A DNA stretch of 64,000 bases from Rossellomorea aquimaris (lineage in GTDB: Bacteria; Bacillota; Bacilli; Bacillales; Bacillaceae_B). Shown here piece after piece: positions 9,884 through 17,567 of the stretch (the first letter of the stretch is position 1; each line of letters opens with the position of its first letter). The notes below the pieces were generated by a model. It was not told where the DNA came from, ran no database searches, and saw only the letters and a list, made by a program, of their open reading frames with translations. The position numbers and the translations under genes were made by a program. The stretch spans positions 62,001-126,000 of the forward strand of contig NZ_JXZC01000004.1 of NCBI RefSeq assembly GCF_000935355.1. Direction: 5' to 3'.

Positions 9884-10763
9884 ATCCAATGTCCTCCATT
9901 TCATAAACAAAAATTTCTTCAAGGGTCAACGGCAACAGATCAAAAATCACCGGATGATAAGGCTGGATCATGCTTCTCACCTGTTGTTCGTCACCTCTGA
10001 CGATGCAGAGGGATATACTTCCCCGGGTCTCTTCATGTAGTAGGTCAAGCTCAGTAAAAAGCTTCTGAGGAATCTCACCTCTGAATGCCAGCTGAACTTT
10101 ATGAATCCCGGACTTCAAATCATCAAGCTCTTTCTCAAGCAGAAATCTCCCTTGATGCAAAATTCCGATATGATCACAAATATCTTCCACTTCCCTTAGG
10201 TTGTGAGAGGAAATCAGAATCGTCATCTCCCGGTTGGCAACTTCTGTGATCAGTACGTTTTTTACTTTCTTACGAACGACGGGGTCTAATCCGTCAAGGG
10301 GCTCATCCAGAATGAGTACGTCTGGTTGCGTGGCTAATGCAAGAATAAAAGCTGCCTGACGCTGGACGCCTTTTGAAAATTTATGAAGCTTCTTATGAGG
10401 ATCGACCCCGAAAAGTCTAGTGAGAGATTTATATTGATGAACATCCCACCGGCTATAAGTATGTTGGTAAAATTGAGCCATTTGACTTAACGTATAGTGG
10501 GCAAAGAAAAAAGGTTGATCGGGAATGAAAAACAAGCTTTCCTTCGTCGGGATATTCTCAAATATCGGTTGCTCCCTTAGGAAAATGTCTCCTCTTTCCG
10601 GCTTAAACACTCCAGCGATGGACTTGAGTAATGTCGTCTTTCCTGCACCATTCGATCCGAGCAGTCCATAAATTGAACCTTTTTGAACTGAGAATGAAAT
10701 ATTATGGATGATTTCATTACCCTCAAAGGCTTTACTTACTCCTTTAATCTCTATCATCAGCAC
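9855..10763 (-). CDS. ABC transporter ATP-binding protein of the GntR-linked operon
   Basis: A 302-residue ATPase: Walker A GSNGAGKTT near residue 36, a weakly conserved signature region (KFSKGVQRQAAF), Walker B VLILDEPLDGLDP and switch ILISSHN. A ~80-residue C-terminal extension follows the core. GTG 10763 lies 5 bases after AGGAGG; ATG 10757 is an alternative start 11 bases after it. The 5' end overlaps the GntR gene and the 3' end overlaps the permease gene, so the three are tightly coupled. The signature KFSKG deviates from LSGGQ but is common in ABC-2/YtrB-type ATPases. Confidence 0.8.
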   Translation of the reverse strand: MLMIEIKGVSKAFEGNEIIHNISFSVQKGSIYGLLGSNGAGKTTLLKSIAGVFKPERGDIFLREQPIFENIPTKESLFFIPDQPFFFAHYTLSQMAQFYQHTYSRWDVHQYKSLTRLFGVDPHKKLHKFSKGVQRQAAFILALATQPDVLILDEPLDGLDPVVRKKVKNVLITEVANREMTILISSHNLREVEDICDHIGILHQGRFLLEKELDDLKSGIHKVQLAFRGEIPQKLFTELDLLHEETRGSISLCIVRGDEQQVRSMIQPYHPVIFDLLPLTLEEIFVYEMEDIGYAIQNIMDQ

Positions 10764-11139
10764 TCTTACCTCCTACCGATGCCTCGATATCAGCAATCAT
10801 CTGCTTTAAATCTTCAGGCGTAATTCCTAAATAAAGAGCCTCAGACAAAAGTTTAGACAACTCTTCCTTTACTTTCATGATTTTCTCCGCGTTTTGAATG
10901 TGACTTGAAGGATTAACAAAGCTACCCCGTCCTTTCACCGAATAAATATACCCCTGGGTTTCTAATTCCCTATAAGCTTTTTGGATTGTGTTTGGATTTA
11001 TGGTCAGCTGCTGAGCCAAGGTACGAACAGAAGGCAATTGTTCATCCGGCTTCAACACCTCATTAATGATTAACTCCTTTAATTTCTCGACTAATTGTTC
11101 ATATATGGGCTTCCGACTTCTTAAATCAAGCTCAAACAT
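10744..11139 (-). CDS. GntR-family transcriptional regulator, YtrA type
   Basis: Start at ATG 11139 behind a GGAGGGTGG site, giving 131 residues. The N-terminal winged helix (PIYEQLVEKLKELIINEVL, then LPSVRTLAQQLTINPNTIQKAYRELE) is typical of GntR. The effector part is only ~50 residues, as in the short YtrA subfamily that regulates adjacent ABC transporter genes. It heads the operon with ATPase, permease and ECF sigma. It probably binds the inverted repeats just upstream of its own gene. Confidence 0.8.
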   Translation of the reverse strand: MFELDLRSRKPIYEQLVEKLKELIINEVLKPDEQLPSVRTLAQQLTINPNTIQKAYRELETQGYIYSVKGRGSFVNPSSHIQNAEKIMKVKEELSKLLSEALYLGITPEDLKQMIADIEASVGGKSADDRD

Positions 11140-11151
11140 ATCCACCCTCCC

Positions 11152-11187
11152 AACTGTATAAAGTGTACTATGTGTCTTAATACAGTT
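11152..11187 (-). promoter_or_regulatory. Candidate operator/promoter of the GntR-ABC-sigma operon
   Basis: AACTGTAT (11152-11159) and ATACAGTT (11180-11187) form an 8-bp inverted repeat with a 20-bp spacer. On the minus strand TTAACT and TACACT, 16 bp apart, could serve as -35 and -10 inside this repeat. A GntR-YtrA repressor binding here would block its own operon. Confidence 0.45.
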
Positions 11188-11389
11188 AAAGTATATAACA
11201 AGTTCTACCAGTTTGGAAAGAGGGATGTTGAAAAAAAATTTTGAGAAGCTGGTTGGAGTGATATCCACTTTAACTTTTGTGAATAAGGACTCCCTGGTTT
11301 GGGAGTATAAACAATGATACAAACACAAACTAAAGATGAATAACATATATATAGAAAAATGATCAGGTATGGTAAATATGACATTTCCT

Positions 11390-11419
11390 TTGACAAAGAA
11401 AGTTTCCTTGATGCAAAAT
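11390..11419 (+). promoter_or_regulatory. Possible SigA promoter of the ZIP transporter gene
   Basis: TTGACA at 11390-11395 and CAAAAT at 11414-11419, 18 bp apart. The -35 is perfect and the -10 is poor. The rest of 11190-11389 holds only a small hairpin (ACTCCC/GGGAGT, 11289-11306). Confidence 0.35.
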
Positions 11420-11459
11420 GATGGTATTCAAAATTTTTGATCGGAGGAGAGGGTTGGTT

Positions 11460-12275
11460 ATGTTCTTAGATTGGTTAAGTGGATTCAACCCAGCCGTCCA
11501 GGCACTTTTTGGCGGTACATTGACATGGGGATTAACCGCACTGGGGGCTGCAACGGTTTTTTTCTTTACCAAAATAGAAAAGCATACGTTGAATATGATG
11601 CTCGGGTTTGCTGCAGGTGTCATGATAGCAGCATCGTTTTGGTCACTTCTTGCTCCATCAATAGAGTTCAGTGAACAAAACGGTCAGATTCCATGGCTCG
11701 CTCCTGCAATCGGTTTTTTGCTTGGCGGCCTTTTCATAAGATTATTAGATTTTGTCGTACCTCATTTACACTTAGGGAACTCAGCGGAAAAAGCGGAGGG
11801 ACCTCCGACTAAATTTAAGAAATCAACCCTTTTATTCCTGGCCATTACTCTTCATAATATTCCCGAAGGTCTAGCGATCGGTGTTGCTTTTGGGGCAGCA
11901 TCCCTGGGACTTGGGGACGCAACATTGGTAGGGGCAATCGGACTCGCGATCGGAATTGGTATTCAGAATATGCCTGAAGGGGCAGCACTTTCGATACCAT
12001 TGCGTGGAGAAGGGATGTCACGTTTGAAATCCTTCAACTATGGTCAGCTTTCAGCCATCGTTGAGCCCATTGCTGCCGTGATCGGTGCAGCTGCTGTCCT
12101 ATTAGTGCAGCCACTGCTTCCTTACGCACTTGCTTTTGCTGCGGGGGCCATGATTTTCGTGGTAGTCGAAGAGTTGATCCCAGAGTCTCAATCATCTGGA
12201 AGTACAGACCTGGCCACGCTGGGACTCATGTTGGGGTTTGTTGTAATGATGATTCTGGACGTATCGTTGGGTTAA
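11460..12275 (+). CDS. ZIP-family divalent metal transporter
   Basis: Start at ATG 11460 behind GGAGGAGAG; 271 residues, eight predicted membrane segments. The family motifs HNIPEGLAIGVAFG (membrane segment 4) and QNMPEGAALSIPL (segment 5) are intact, including the His/Glu metal ligands of segment 4. The usual cytoplasmic His-rich loop is short (HLHLGNSAEK). It should move zinc or a related divalent metal into the cytosol. It stands alone, divergent from the GntR operon, and ends at a strong terminator. Metal specificity cannot be read. Confidence 0.85.
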   Translation: MFLDWLSGFNPAVQALFGGTLTWGLTALGAATVFFFTKIEKHTLNMMLGFAAGVMIAASFWSLLAPSIEFSEQNGQIPWLAPAIGFLLGGLFIRLLDFVVPHLHLGNSAEKAEGPPTKFKKSTLLFLAITLHNIPEGLAIGVAFGAASLGLGDATLVGAIGLAIGIGIQNMPEGAALSIPLRGEGMSRLKSFNYGQLSAIVEPIAAVIGAAAVLLVQPLLPYALAFAAGAMIFVVVEELIPESQSSGSTDLATLGLMLGFVVMMILDVSLG

Positions 12276-12281
12276 TATAAG

Positions 12282-12313
12282 AAAGCATGCGGTTTAGATC
12301 GCATGCTTTTTTT
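12282..12313 (+). terminator. Rho-independent terminator
   Basis: AAAGCATGCG and CGCATGC form the stem, followed by seven T. It closes the ZIP gene. Confidence 0.85.
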
Positions 12314-12354
12314 ATTGCCAAAAATAGTATAATGGCAGTGGAGGGGGCGATAGT

Positions 12355-12897
12355 GTGAAGGTTGGTCTCGTGAGACATTTTAAAGTAATAAGAGGATACC
12401 CTGATAGATTTGTGACATCCGAAGAACTGATGAAGTGGGTAGAAGAGTACGATGAGTCAGATGTAGAAGAGAATGAGGTTGATCTTCATGATATTGAATG
12501 GAAGAAGTGCTATGCAAGTGACTTAACCAGGGCAGAAGTAACGGCTCGAAAAGTTTATGCCGGGGATATCGTATCATTGAAGGAGCTACGTGAAATCAGA
12601 CTATCTCCCATATTCAGTTCGAAGAGAAAGCTTCCACTGTTTTTACATTTGTTTATGATCCGGGTAGCCTGGTGGTTTAATCATCGTTCTCAGCCTGAGA
12701 GTAAGAATGAAATCCTTGAAAGAATCAATAGGATTGTCGATGCGATCATACAAGAGGGGGAGGACGTTCTCATTGTAGGCCATGGCGGGATTATGATGTT
12801 TATGAGAAAAGAGCTGATAAAACGAGGATTTAGAGGTCCTAAGTTTAGAAGACCATCAAATGGGGAGCTCTATGTTTTTCAAGACAAAAAAGGATGA
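12355..12897 (+). CDS. Histidine phosphatase family protein
   Basis: GTG start behind GGAGGGGG; 180 residues. The N-terminus VGLVRHFKV carries the phosphohistidine (RHF rather than the common RHG), and VGHGGIMMFM near residue 141 gives the second catalytic His. This is the phosphoglycerate-mutase-like superfamily. The substrate is unknown. A TATAAT at 12328-12333 may be the -10 of its promoter. The stop codon lies inside a hairpin shared with the convergent gene. Confidence 0.75.
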   Translation: MKVGLVRHFKVIRGYPDRFVTSEELMKWVEEYDESDVEENEVDLHDIEWKKCYASDLTRAEVTARKVYAGDIVSLKELREIRLSPIFSSKRKLPLFLHLFMIRVAWWFNHRSQPESKNEILERINRIVDAIIQEGEDVLIVGHGGIMMFMRKELIKRGFRGPKFRRPSNGELYVFQDKKG

Positions 12898-12914
12898 TTC
12901 CGGGGAATCATCCT
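12891..12914 (-). terminator. Terminator, mainly for the minus strand
   Basis: AGGATGATTCC and GGAATCATCCT form a tight stem with a GG loop. An A-run on its left becomes a T-run on the minus strand, so it ends the YflT-like gene. It also overlaps the stop of the plus-strand phosphatase. Confidence 0.75.
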
Positions 12915-12933
12915 AAGCCATTTCTCTTTAAGG

Positions 12934-13257
12934 TCAGTTTTTAACAATCAATAATATCTTTCCTTCGTCGAGCTTTTCTTCGTACTGATCCGCTTCTTCG
13001 TGAGAAAATCCAACTTCCATCAGTTTATTTCGGAGTTCGTCGCCTTTTTTCAGGATCATGTTCCCTACTGCAGTCCCTATGCCTGTTTCCTTGACACCAA
13101 TCTCATTGGCGTCAGCGCGTTCCGCGACTCTGTCCGTCCGGTTATCATCATGGGATAATACATAAAGATTATGTTTGTCCACGCCTCGAGAAGATAGCTT
13201 TTCAACTTCAGTAATTAATTCCTTATCGTCATAAAATTCCTTAACAGTCGGTTTCAA
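12934..13257 (-). CDS. YflT-like general stress protein (GS17M family)
   Basis: TTG start 9 bases after AGGAGG; 107 residues. The sequence fits the heat-induced stress protein YflT domain: an N-terminal ~40-residue alpha/beta part (VEKLSSRGVDKHNLYVLSHDD), then an acidic helical C-terminus (LMEVGFSHEEADQYEEKLDEGKILLIV). The molecular role is not known. The gene has a near-consensus SigB promoter 40 bp upstream, which supports general-stress control. Confidence 0.8.
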   Translation of the reverse strand: MKPTVKEFYDDKELITEVEKLSSRGVDKHNLYVLSHDDNRTDRVAERADANEIGVKETGIGTAVGNMILKKGDELRNKLMEVGFSHEEADQYEEKLDEGKILLIVKN

Positions 13258-13295
13258 TTCAGGTCTCCTCCTTTATAATGTATTGTCGTTTATCT

Positions 13296-13321
13296 TTTCC
13301 CGTGGGTTCAGGGTGGTAAAC
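13296..13321 (-). promoter_or_regulatory. SigB-type promoter of the YflT-like gene
   Basis: On the minus strand GTTTAC (complement of 13316-13321), 14 bases, GGGAAA (complement of 13296-13301). This fits the SigB consensus GTTTAA-N12-15-GGGWAW very well. Confidence 0.75.
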
Positions 13322-13381
13322 CTATGGAGATGTGGGTATACCTATTACTAATGTGTCATCAAAGAAAGGAGGTCTCAAGAT

Positions 13382-13708
13382 ATGGAAGAAGTTCATTCTT
13401 TAGAATCCATAAATGCTACACTTGCTGCAGAAAAGCTGAGTTTACTATACATTTCAAGACCCAATTGCTCTGTTTGTCACGCACTTTTGCCACAAGTGAA
13501 AGAAGTATTGGAAGAGTTTCAAGATGTGAGGTCCATTCATGCCGATGCAGAGGAAATACCGGAAATAGCCGGCGGGTTCTCTATTTTTACTGTGCCGGTC
13601 ATCATCGTATTTGTAGATGGAAAAGAAATGTTCAGGAAGGCCCGATTCGTTCCAATGGATGAGTTGCATACCCAAATGTCCCGTCTCGTGAAGATGTTAG
13701 ACCACTAA
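13382..13708 (+). CDS. Thioredoxin-like protein with CxxC motif
   Basis: A 108-residue single-domain thioredoxin-fold protein. The redox motif CSVC is at about residue 29 (ISRPNCSVCHALLPQV), and the cis-proline follows in FSIFTVPVIIVF. It has no signal peptide, so it acts in the cytosol. A strong AAAGGAGGT precedes the ATG. It is divergent from the SigB-controlled YflT-like gene with about 60 bp between the -35 and this start. The substrate is unknown. Confidence 0.8.
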   Translation: MEEVHSLESINATLAAEKLSLLYISRPNCSVCHALLPQVKEVLEEFQDVRSIHADAEEIPEIAGGFSIFTVPVIIVFVDGKEMFRKARFVPMDELHTQMSRLVKMLDH

Positions 13709-13775
13709 ACAAACGTTTGATTAAGAGAGAAAGTTGTTGGTCTGACAAGGTGGAAAGGGTTAAACGGTTGTTTAA
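13705..13775. promoter_or_regulatory. Two-palindrome element, copy 1
   Basis: CTAAACAAACGTTTGATTAA (13705-13724) and TTAAACGGTTGTTTAA (13760-13775), centres 53 bp apart, with GACAAGGT between them. The same architecture occurs at 43245-43320 upstream of the Cu/Zn SOD gene. It looks like a paired operator. The left palindrome overlaps the thioredoxin-like stop codon. Confidence 0.5.
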
Positions 13776-13832
13776 TACTTTAGAAACTTAATCTTGGGAG
13801 CCGTTTAAAGATGAAATTTTATAGCAATAAAA

Positions 13833-13861
13833 AAAGAGCTGCTAAAAAAAGTAGCTCTTTT
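13833..13861. terminator. Hairpin terminator
   Basis: AAAGAGCT pairs with AGCTCTTTT around an A-rich loop. It lies about 120 bp after the thioredoxin-like gene. Confidence 0.6.
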
Positions 13862-13940
13862 GTCATGGTTCGGTGAATAGGTATATAATAGAGAGTATAC
13901 GAGTATAGTAGTCATGAAGAAATAAAAGGGGGCTTGATGA

Positions 13941-14240
13941 ATGATCAGATTGTCCAGGACAAAGAAAGTCATTTTACTTGGTTTAGCAATCATCCTCATA
14001 ATAGTAGCCAACCGGATTTCCAGTGTACAACAGCTGACAGCAAGAATTGCCACTAACCTGTATATCAGCATGAAGTATCAAGATCTGGATCTCGAATACC
14101 AGAACGTCGAATTCTCACCCCAGTTTGGAGATTATTCTGTAGCGTACAAGGACAAGGATGGAAAAGTCTATGGATTCATGGTTACCCCTAAGTCAATGCC
14201 CGTCATCATACTTCACGATCCTCTTAATGAGTCACCTTAA
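13941..14240 (+). CDS. Small membrane-anchored protein of unknown function
   Basis: A 99-residue protein with one N-terminal hydrophobic helix (residues ~9-24, VILLGLAIILIIVANR) and a small extracytoplasmic domain rich in Tyr, Asp and Lys (YQDLDLEYQNVEFSPQFGDY). It may be a DUF3139-like protein, but I cannot confirm this. The ATG at 13941 follows AGGGGG by 8 bases. It stands alone between two terminators. Confidence 0.6.
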   Translation: MIRLSRTKKVILLGLAIILIIVANRISSVQQLTARIATNLYISMKYQDLDLEYQNVEFSPQFGDYSVAYKDKDGKVYGFMVTPKSMPVIILHDPLNESP

Positions 14241-14351
14241 TCAAGTCAGAAAGAATCACCTTCGTCTCTATTAAAACCTCTTTTTAAGTACAAAACTTAA
14301 AAAGGTATGAACATAGAAATCAGAATAAGCCAGAAGGCATCATAGATCATC

Positions 14352-14387
14352 CGGACCCGCTCCTATAAAGAGGCTGGTCTTTTTTTG
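14352..14387 (+). terminator. Imperfect terminator hairpin
   Basis: GGACC and GGTCT arms with G-T pairs around a CTATAAAG loop, then seven T. It closes the 99-residue gene. Confidence 0.45.
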
Positions 14388-14437
14388 TGAAGGGATCTTT
14401 TCGTAAGGCTTGTTGCTATTGTAGATAAGATAGTACT

Positions 14438-14565
14438 AGTTGATTTCCGCTCCAGGATGCTCGCTTTCCGCGGGGCTGGCGGTGAGCCTCCTCGGCTGCG
14501 CCTCCGGGGTCTCACCTGTCCAGCTATTCCCGCAGGAGTCGATCATCCTTCCGCTCCAATCAACT
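14438..14565. repeat. GC-rich repeat R1 (128 bp)
   Basis: Inverted ends AGTTGATT/AATCAACT. The core reads GACTCCTGCGGGA ... GAGACCCCGGAGGCG ... GCGGAAAGCGAGC on the complementary strand. It differs from the inverted copy at 17440-17567 by one base. Confidence 0.9.
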
Positions 14566-14733
14566 TTCTGAGCATGTATCCTTAATGGTAAACAAAACAA
14601 TTAAAACAAGTATTTTAGCAACCAATTTCATTGCAGGTATGTACAGATAGATTTTCCTTTTATGGGGATTATTTTTTTTAGTTATATTGTTTCCCTTCAC
14701 ACCTTGAAGCTCTGTCACGAAAAAACTATTAAA

Positions 14734-14852
14734 GATGGTGAGGGGAACTGCGCAGACTCCTGCGGAAGTACGGGCGTGCCGAGACCCCGGAAGCGAAGCT
14801 GAGGAGGCTCGGCCGAACGTCCGCGGAAAGCGGAGCAGTTCCCCTCATCATC
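14734..14852. repeat. GC-rich repeat R2 (119 bp)
   Basis: Inverted ends GATGGTGAGGGGAACTGC. The core (GAGACCCCGGAAGCG, GAGGAGGCTC, CCGCGGAAAGCG) is of the same family as R1 but has different flanks. It differs from the inverted copy at 17161-17279 by three bases. Confidence 0.9.
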
Positions 14853-15026
14853 CAGCACACACTAATTGACAGAGCCTTGCAGAACGTATGTTTTAAAAAA
14901 ATCTTTACGAAAAGAGAGTTGGGAAAATACACCCCAGGTCTTAGGAGCAATTACTTCTACGGCTACTGTTTGCATGTTGTCGATTTTTTTATACTTAAGA
15001 TATTCGTACGGATAGGAGTGACCTGG

Positions 15027-15617
15027 ATGGAAGAAATCATGGCAAATTATTCGGCTGAGTGGGGGATATGGGGTGTATTGCTTTCTCTATTTATTGAAGG
15101 AAGTGCTTTCCCTTTTGTGGGTACTTTTTTTATCGTAACAATGGGATTTATTTTAGAATTAACGTGGATGGAGATAGGAGTCATTTCTTTAATAGGAAGT
15201 TTTCTTTATACAGTGGGGAGCTATATTCCTTATTTTATCAGTTTGAAATTAGGTGCGAAGCTGGAGGCAAGGCTCAAGCCTGAAAAACGGAAGAAGCTTA
15301 AAGAAGCCCAGGAAAGGTTCAACCGCTACGGAATCTGGAGCGTAGCGATCGCAAGCCCCCTTCACTTAGGAAATATCATTCCCTTCATGGCAGGCATGGC
15401 AAAAATGAATTTGAAAGTGTATTCCCTCCTAACTATGCTCGGGATTGCTCCGTCTACCTTTTTTTTCTTAGGTATAGGCAAGTTCTATGATGGGGATAAA
15501 GAAATGATCCTTGGAGTGGTAGAAGAATATCAAATGTTGGTTGTGGCAGGGTTTGTTCTGGTCACTGTTTTGTACACTCTTTTAAAAAGGAAGAGAGAAA
15601 AGGGAATAGGAGGATGA
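15027..15617 (+). CDS. DedA-family membrane protein
   Basis: Start at ATG 15027 after a TAGGAG site; 196 residues, with four to five membrane segments. The family signature is visible in EGSAFPFVGTFFIVTMGF near the N-terminus and in the central loop ERFNRYGIWSVAIASPLHLGNIIPFMAGMAKM, the place where DedA proteins carry their conserved R and G/P residues (here NRYG and FMAGMAKM). The family includes undecaprenyl-phosphate and phospholipid flippases and pH-tolerance proteins. The exact role is open. The gene lies just inside the left repeat module. Confidence 0.75.
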   Translation: MEEIMANYSAEWGIWGVLLSLFIEGSAFPFVGTFFIVTMGFILELTWMEIGVISLIGSFLYTVGSYIPYFISLKLGAKLEARLKPEKRKKLKEAQERFNRYGIWSVAIASPLHLGNIIPFMAGMAKMNLKVYSLLTMLGIAPSTFFFLGIGKFYDGDKEMILGVVEEYQMLVVAGFVLVTVLYTLLKRKREKGIGG

Positions 15618-15789
15618 GGTGTGAAGATCCGGAGACTGGAGATTTTTTAACAAGTTGCTCAACATTGGCCCCTAAAACCTTCTACACATATTAAATCTAC
15701 GTAAAATCATCCCATTCCTCATTGCTTACACCCCTTCTTTCCTATAAACTAGACCTATTCAAAAAATAGCACGTGTGGAGAGATTGATA

Positions 15790-16551
15790 TTGGAAGCAAA
15801 AATGATAAGAAGATATGACATTATGGAGGTAAGTCTGCTGGCGGGTAAGATCATGCTGCAGAGTGGTGCAGAAACGTATCGGGTAGAGGATACGATGATG
15901 CGGATCGCTGCTTCTTATGGCATTTCAGAATCTCACAGCTATGTTACCCCGACAGGGATCATCTTCTCAATTGAAACGTCTGAACCAACTAAAACGAAAC
16001 TGATCCGAATAAACGAGAGGTCAACTGATCTTGAAAAAGTAACTCTCGTGAATAGTATTTCAAGGCAAATCAGTAAAGGGCATCTCACTCTTGAAGAAGC
16101 ATACAATGCTTTGGAAAAGCTGGATCAATCTGATCTTTCCTATTCCTTTGTCATTCAAGTATTGGCCGCTTCGATTGCAAGCGGATGTTTTCTCATCATG
16201 TTCCAGGGAATGTGGAATGACTTCATTCCGGCGCTTTTCGCTGGTGGAGTCGGGTTTACGAGCTTGATTTATTTCCATCGACTCGTACCTATTAAATTCT
16301 TCGCCGAGTTTCTTGCTTCCTTTATTATCGGAATGCTTTCCTATGGGTTCGTCCAGCTCGGAGTCGGACAGGAGTTGGATAAGATTATTATCGGATCAGT
16401 GATGCCCCTGGTACCCGGGCTTCTTATAACCAATGCCGTCAGGGACTTAATGGCAGGGCATTTGGTGTCGGGTTTATCGAAGGGAGCAGAAGCTTTTTTA
16501 ACGGCGTTTGCCATCGGGACGGGTATTGCCGTAGTTTTCACTCTGACATAG
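15790..16551 (+). CDS. Threonine/serine exporter family protein, N-terminal-type subunit (YjjP-like)
   Basis: About 253 residues. The soluble N-terminal part (AGKIMLQSGAETYRVEDTMMRIAASYG) and the ~five-helix membrane part match the ThrE/YjjP family, in which the cytoplasmic domain has a hydrolase-like motif. The start is uncertain: TTG 15790 follows TGTGGAGAG at good distance; GTG 15775 and ATG 15802 are in frame. It pairs with the next gene, which supplies the second half of a ThrE-type exporter. Confidence 0.8.
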   Translation: MEAKMIRRYDIMEVSLLAGKIMLQSGAETYRVEDTMMRIAASYGISESHSYVTPTGIIFSIETSEPTKTKLIRINERSTDLEKVTLVNSISRQISKGHLTLEEAYNALEKLDQSDLSYSFVIQVLAASIASGCFLIMFQGMWNDFIPALFAGGVGFTSLIYFHRLVPIKFFAEFLASFIIGMLSYGFVQLGVGQELDKIIIGSVMPLVPGLLITNAVRDLMAGHLVSGLSKGAEAFLTAFAIGTGIAVVFTLT

Positions 16552-16597
16552 GGTGCATTTGATAAGTATCAAGAATAAAGATTGAGGTGAAAAGGGA

Positions 16598-17053
16598 ATG
16601 CTCATCATCGAACAATTAGTGACCAGCTTTATATCCGCAGCTGCATTCGGGATTATCTTCAACGCTCCAAAGCAGTCCCTTTTCAAATGCGGAATTGTTG
16701 GAATGTTAGGCTGGATCATCTACATAGGAATGAGTTTAAATGACGCGGATGCGGTGCTTGCGACGTTACTTGCATCCTTTGTCGTTGCCGTGATTAGTCA
16801 GGTATTCGCGAAAATGTATAGAACCCCGGTCATCATCTTTTCTGTAGCCGGAATTATCCCTCTTGTACCTGGAGGACTTGCGTACGATGCCATGAGGAAT
16901 TTCGTTCAAAACGATTACAATGCCGCCATCAACCTGGCAGCAAAAGCGTTCATGATCTCAGGCTCCATCGCCATCGGACTCATCTTCTCGGAAGTCATCA
17001 ACCAAGTCATCCGAAACGCACGGCTGAATGTAAGTGCAAGACGAATGAGATAG
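16598..17053 (+). CDS. Threonine/serine exporter family protein, C-terminal-type subunit (YjjB-like)
   Basis: A 151-residue protein with four to five membrane segments, ending in a basic tail. The motif FSVAGIIPLVPGGLAYDAMRNF resembles VMPLVPGLLITNAVRDLMAG of the preceding gene, as expected for the internal homology of ThrE halves. Together the two genes make a split exporter of amino acids or small acids. The GAGGTGAAAAGGG site precedes the ATG. Confidence 0.8.
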   Translation: MLIIEQLVTSFISAAAFGIIFNAPKQSLFKCGIVGMLGWIIYIGMSLNDADAVLATLLASFVVAVISQVFAKMYRTPVIIFSVAGIIPLVPGGLAYDAMRNFVQNDYNAAINLAAKAFMISGSIAIGLIFSEVINQVIRNARLNVSARRMR

Positions 17054-17087
17054 AGGGACGGACCTTACTTTTGTGGGGTCTTTTTTT
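17054..17087 (+). terminator. Terminator with a GAGGGACGGACCTT repeat
   Basis: GGACC (17060-17064) can pair with GGGTC (17076-17080), followed by seven T. The 14-base GAGGGACGGACCTT at 17054-17067 recurs right after another gene at 36215-36228. Confidence 0.5.
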
Positions 17088-17160
17088 AAGGCTCTTTTCG
17101 CGAAGATTGCTGTTATCTAGCATAGATTCTGCCAGGGCTCTGTCAATCAGGTTTATGCTG

Positions 17161-17279
17161 GATGGTGTGGGGAACTGCTCCGCTTTCCGCGGACGTTCGG
17201 CCGAGCCTCCTCAGCTTCGCTTCCGGGGTCTCGGCACGACCGTACTTCCGCAGGAGTCTGCGCAGTTCCCCTCACCATC
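17161..17279. repeat. GC-rich repeat R2, inverted copy
   Basis: 119 bp, reverse complement of 14734-14852 with three mismatches, two of them near one end. Confidence 0.9.
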
Positions 17280-17439
17280 TTTAACAGTATTTTCATGACA
17301 GAGCTTCAAGGTGTGCAAGAAAACAATGTAACTAGAAAAAATTCTTTTTCAAAAAAGCAAATCAATCTCTACCCTTGAATAAGGTTGTTTGCTAAAAAGC
17401 TTGTTTTAATTGTTTTCGATTAAGGATACATGCTCAGAA

Positions 17440-17567
17440 AGTTGATTGGAGCGGAAGGATGCTCGACTCCTGCGGGAATAGCTGGACAGGTGAGACCCCG
17501 GAGGCGCAGCCGAGGAGGCTCACCGCCAGCCCCGCGGAAAGCGAGCATCCTGGAGCGGAAATCAACT
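17440..17567. repeat. GC-rich repeat R1, inverted copy
   Basis: 128 bp, reverse complement of 14438-14565 with one mismatch. Confidence 0.9.

Larger units (their letters stand above)
14392..14920. repeat. Composite repeat module, left copy (~529 bp)
   Basis: This non-coding stretch has degenerate inverted ends (ATCTTTTCGTAAG at the left, CTTTACGAAAAGAG at the right). It holds two GC-rich repeats (14438-14565 and 14734-14852) separated by an AT-rich linker. The whole module recurs inverted at 17088-17613. Apart from the repeat I see no gene here; open frames inside the GC-rich parts are chance products. Confidence 0.8.

Noticed and set aside
13811-13876. 21-codon frame starting MKFYSNKKRAAKK
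   Set aside because: It is basic and has GGGAG 10 bases upstream, but it runs through the terminator hairpin at 13833-13861, which explains the sequence better.
17071-17298. Open frames inside the GC-rich repeats (also at 14729-14950 and 17420-17773)
   Set aside because: They follow the repeat boundaries, have no ribosome site and encode Arg/Pro-rich low-complexity peptides. Such frames are chance products of the repeats.
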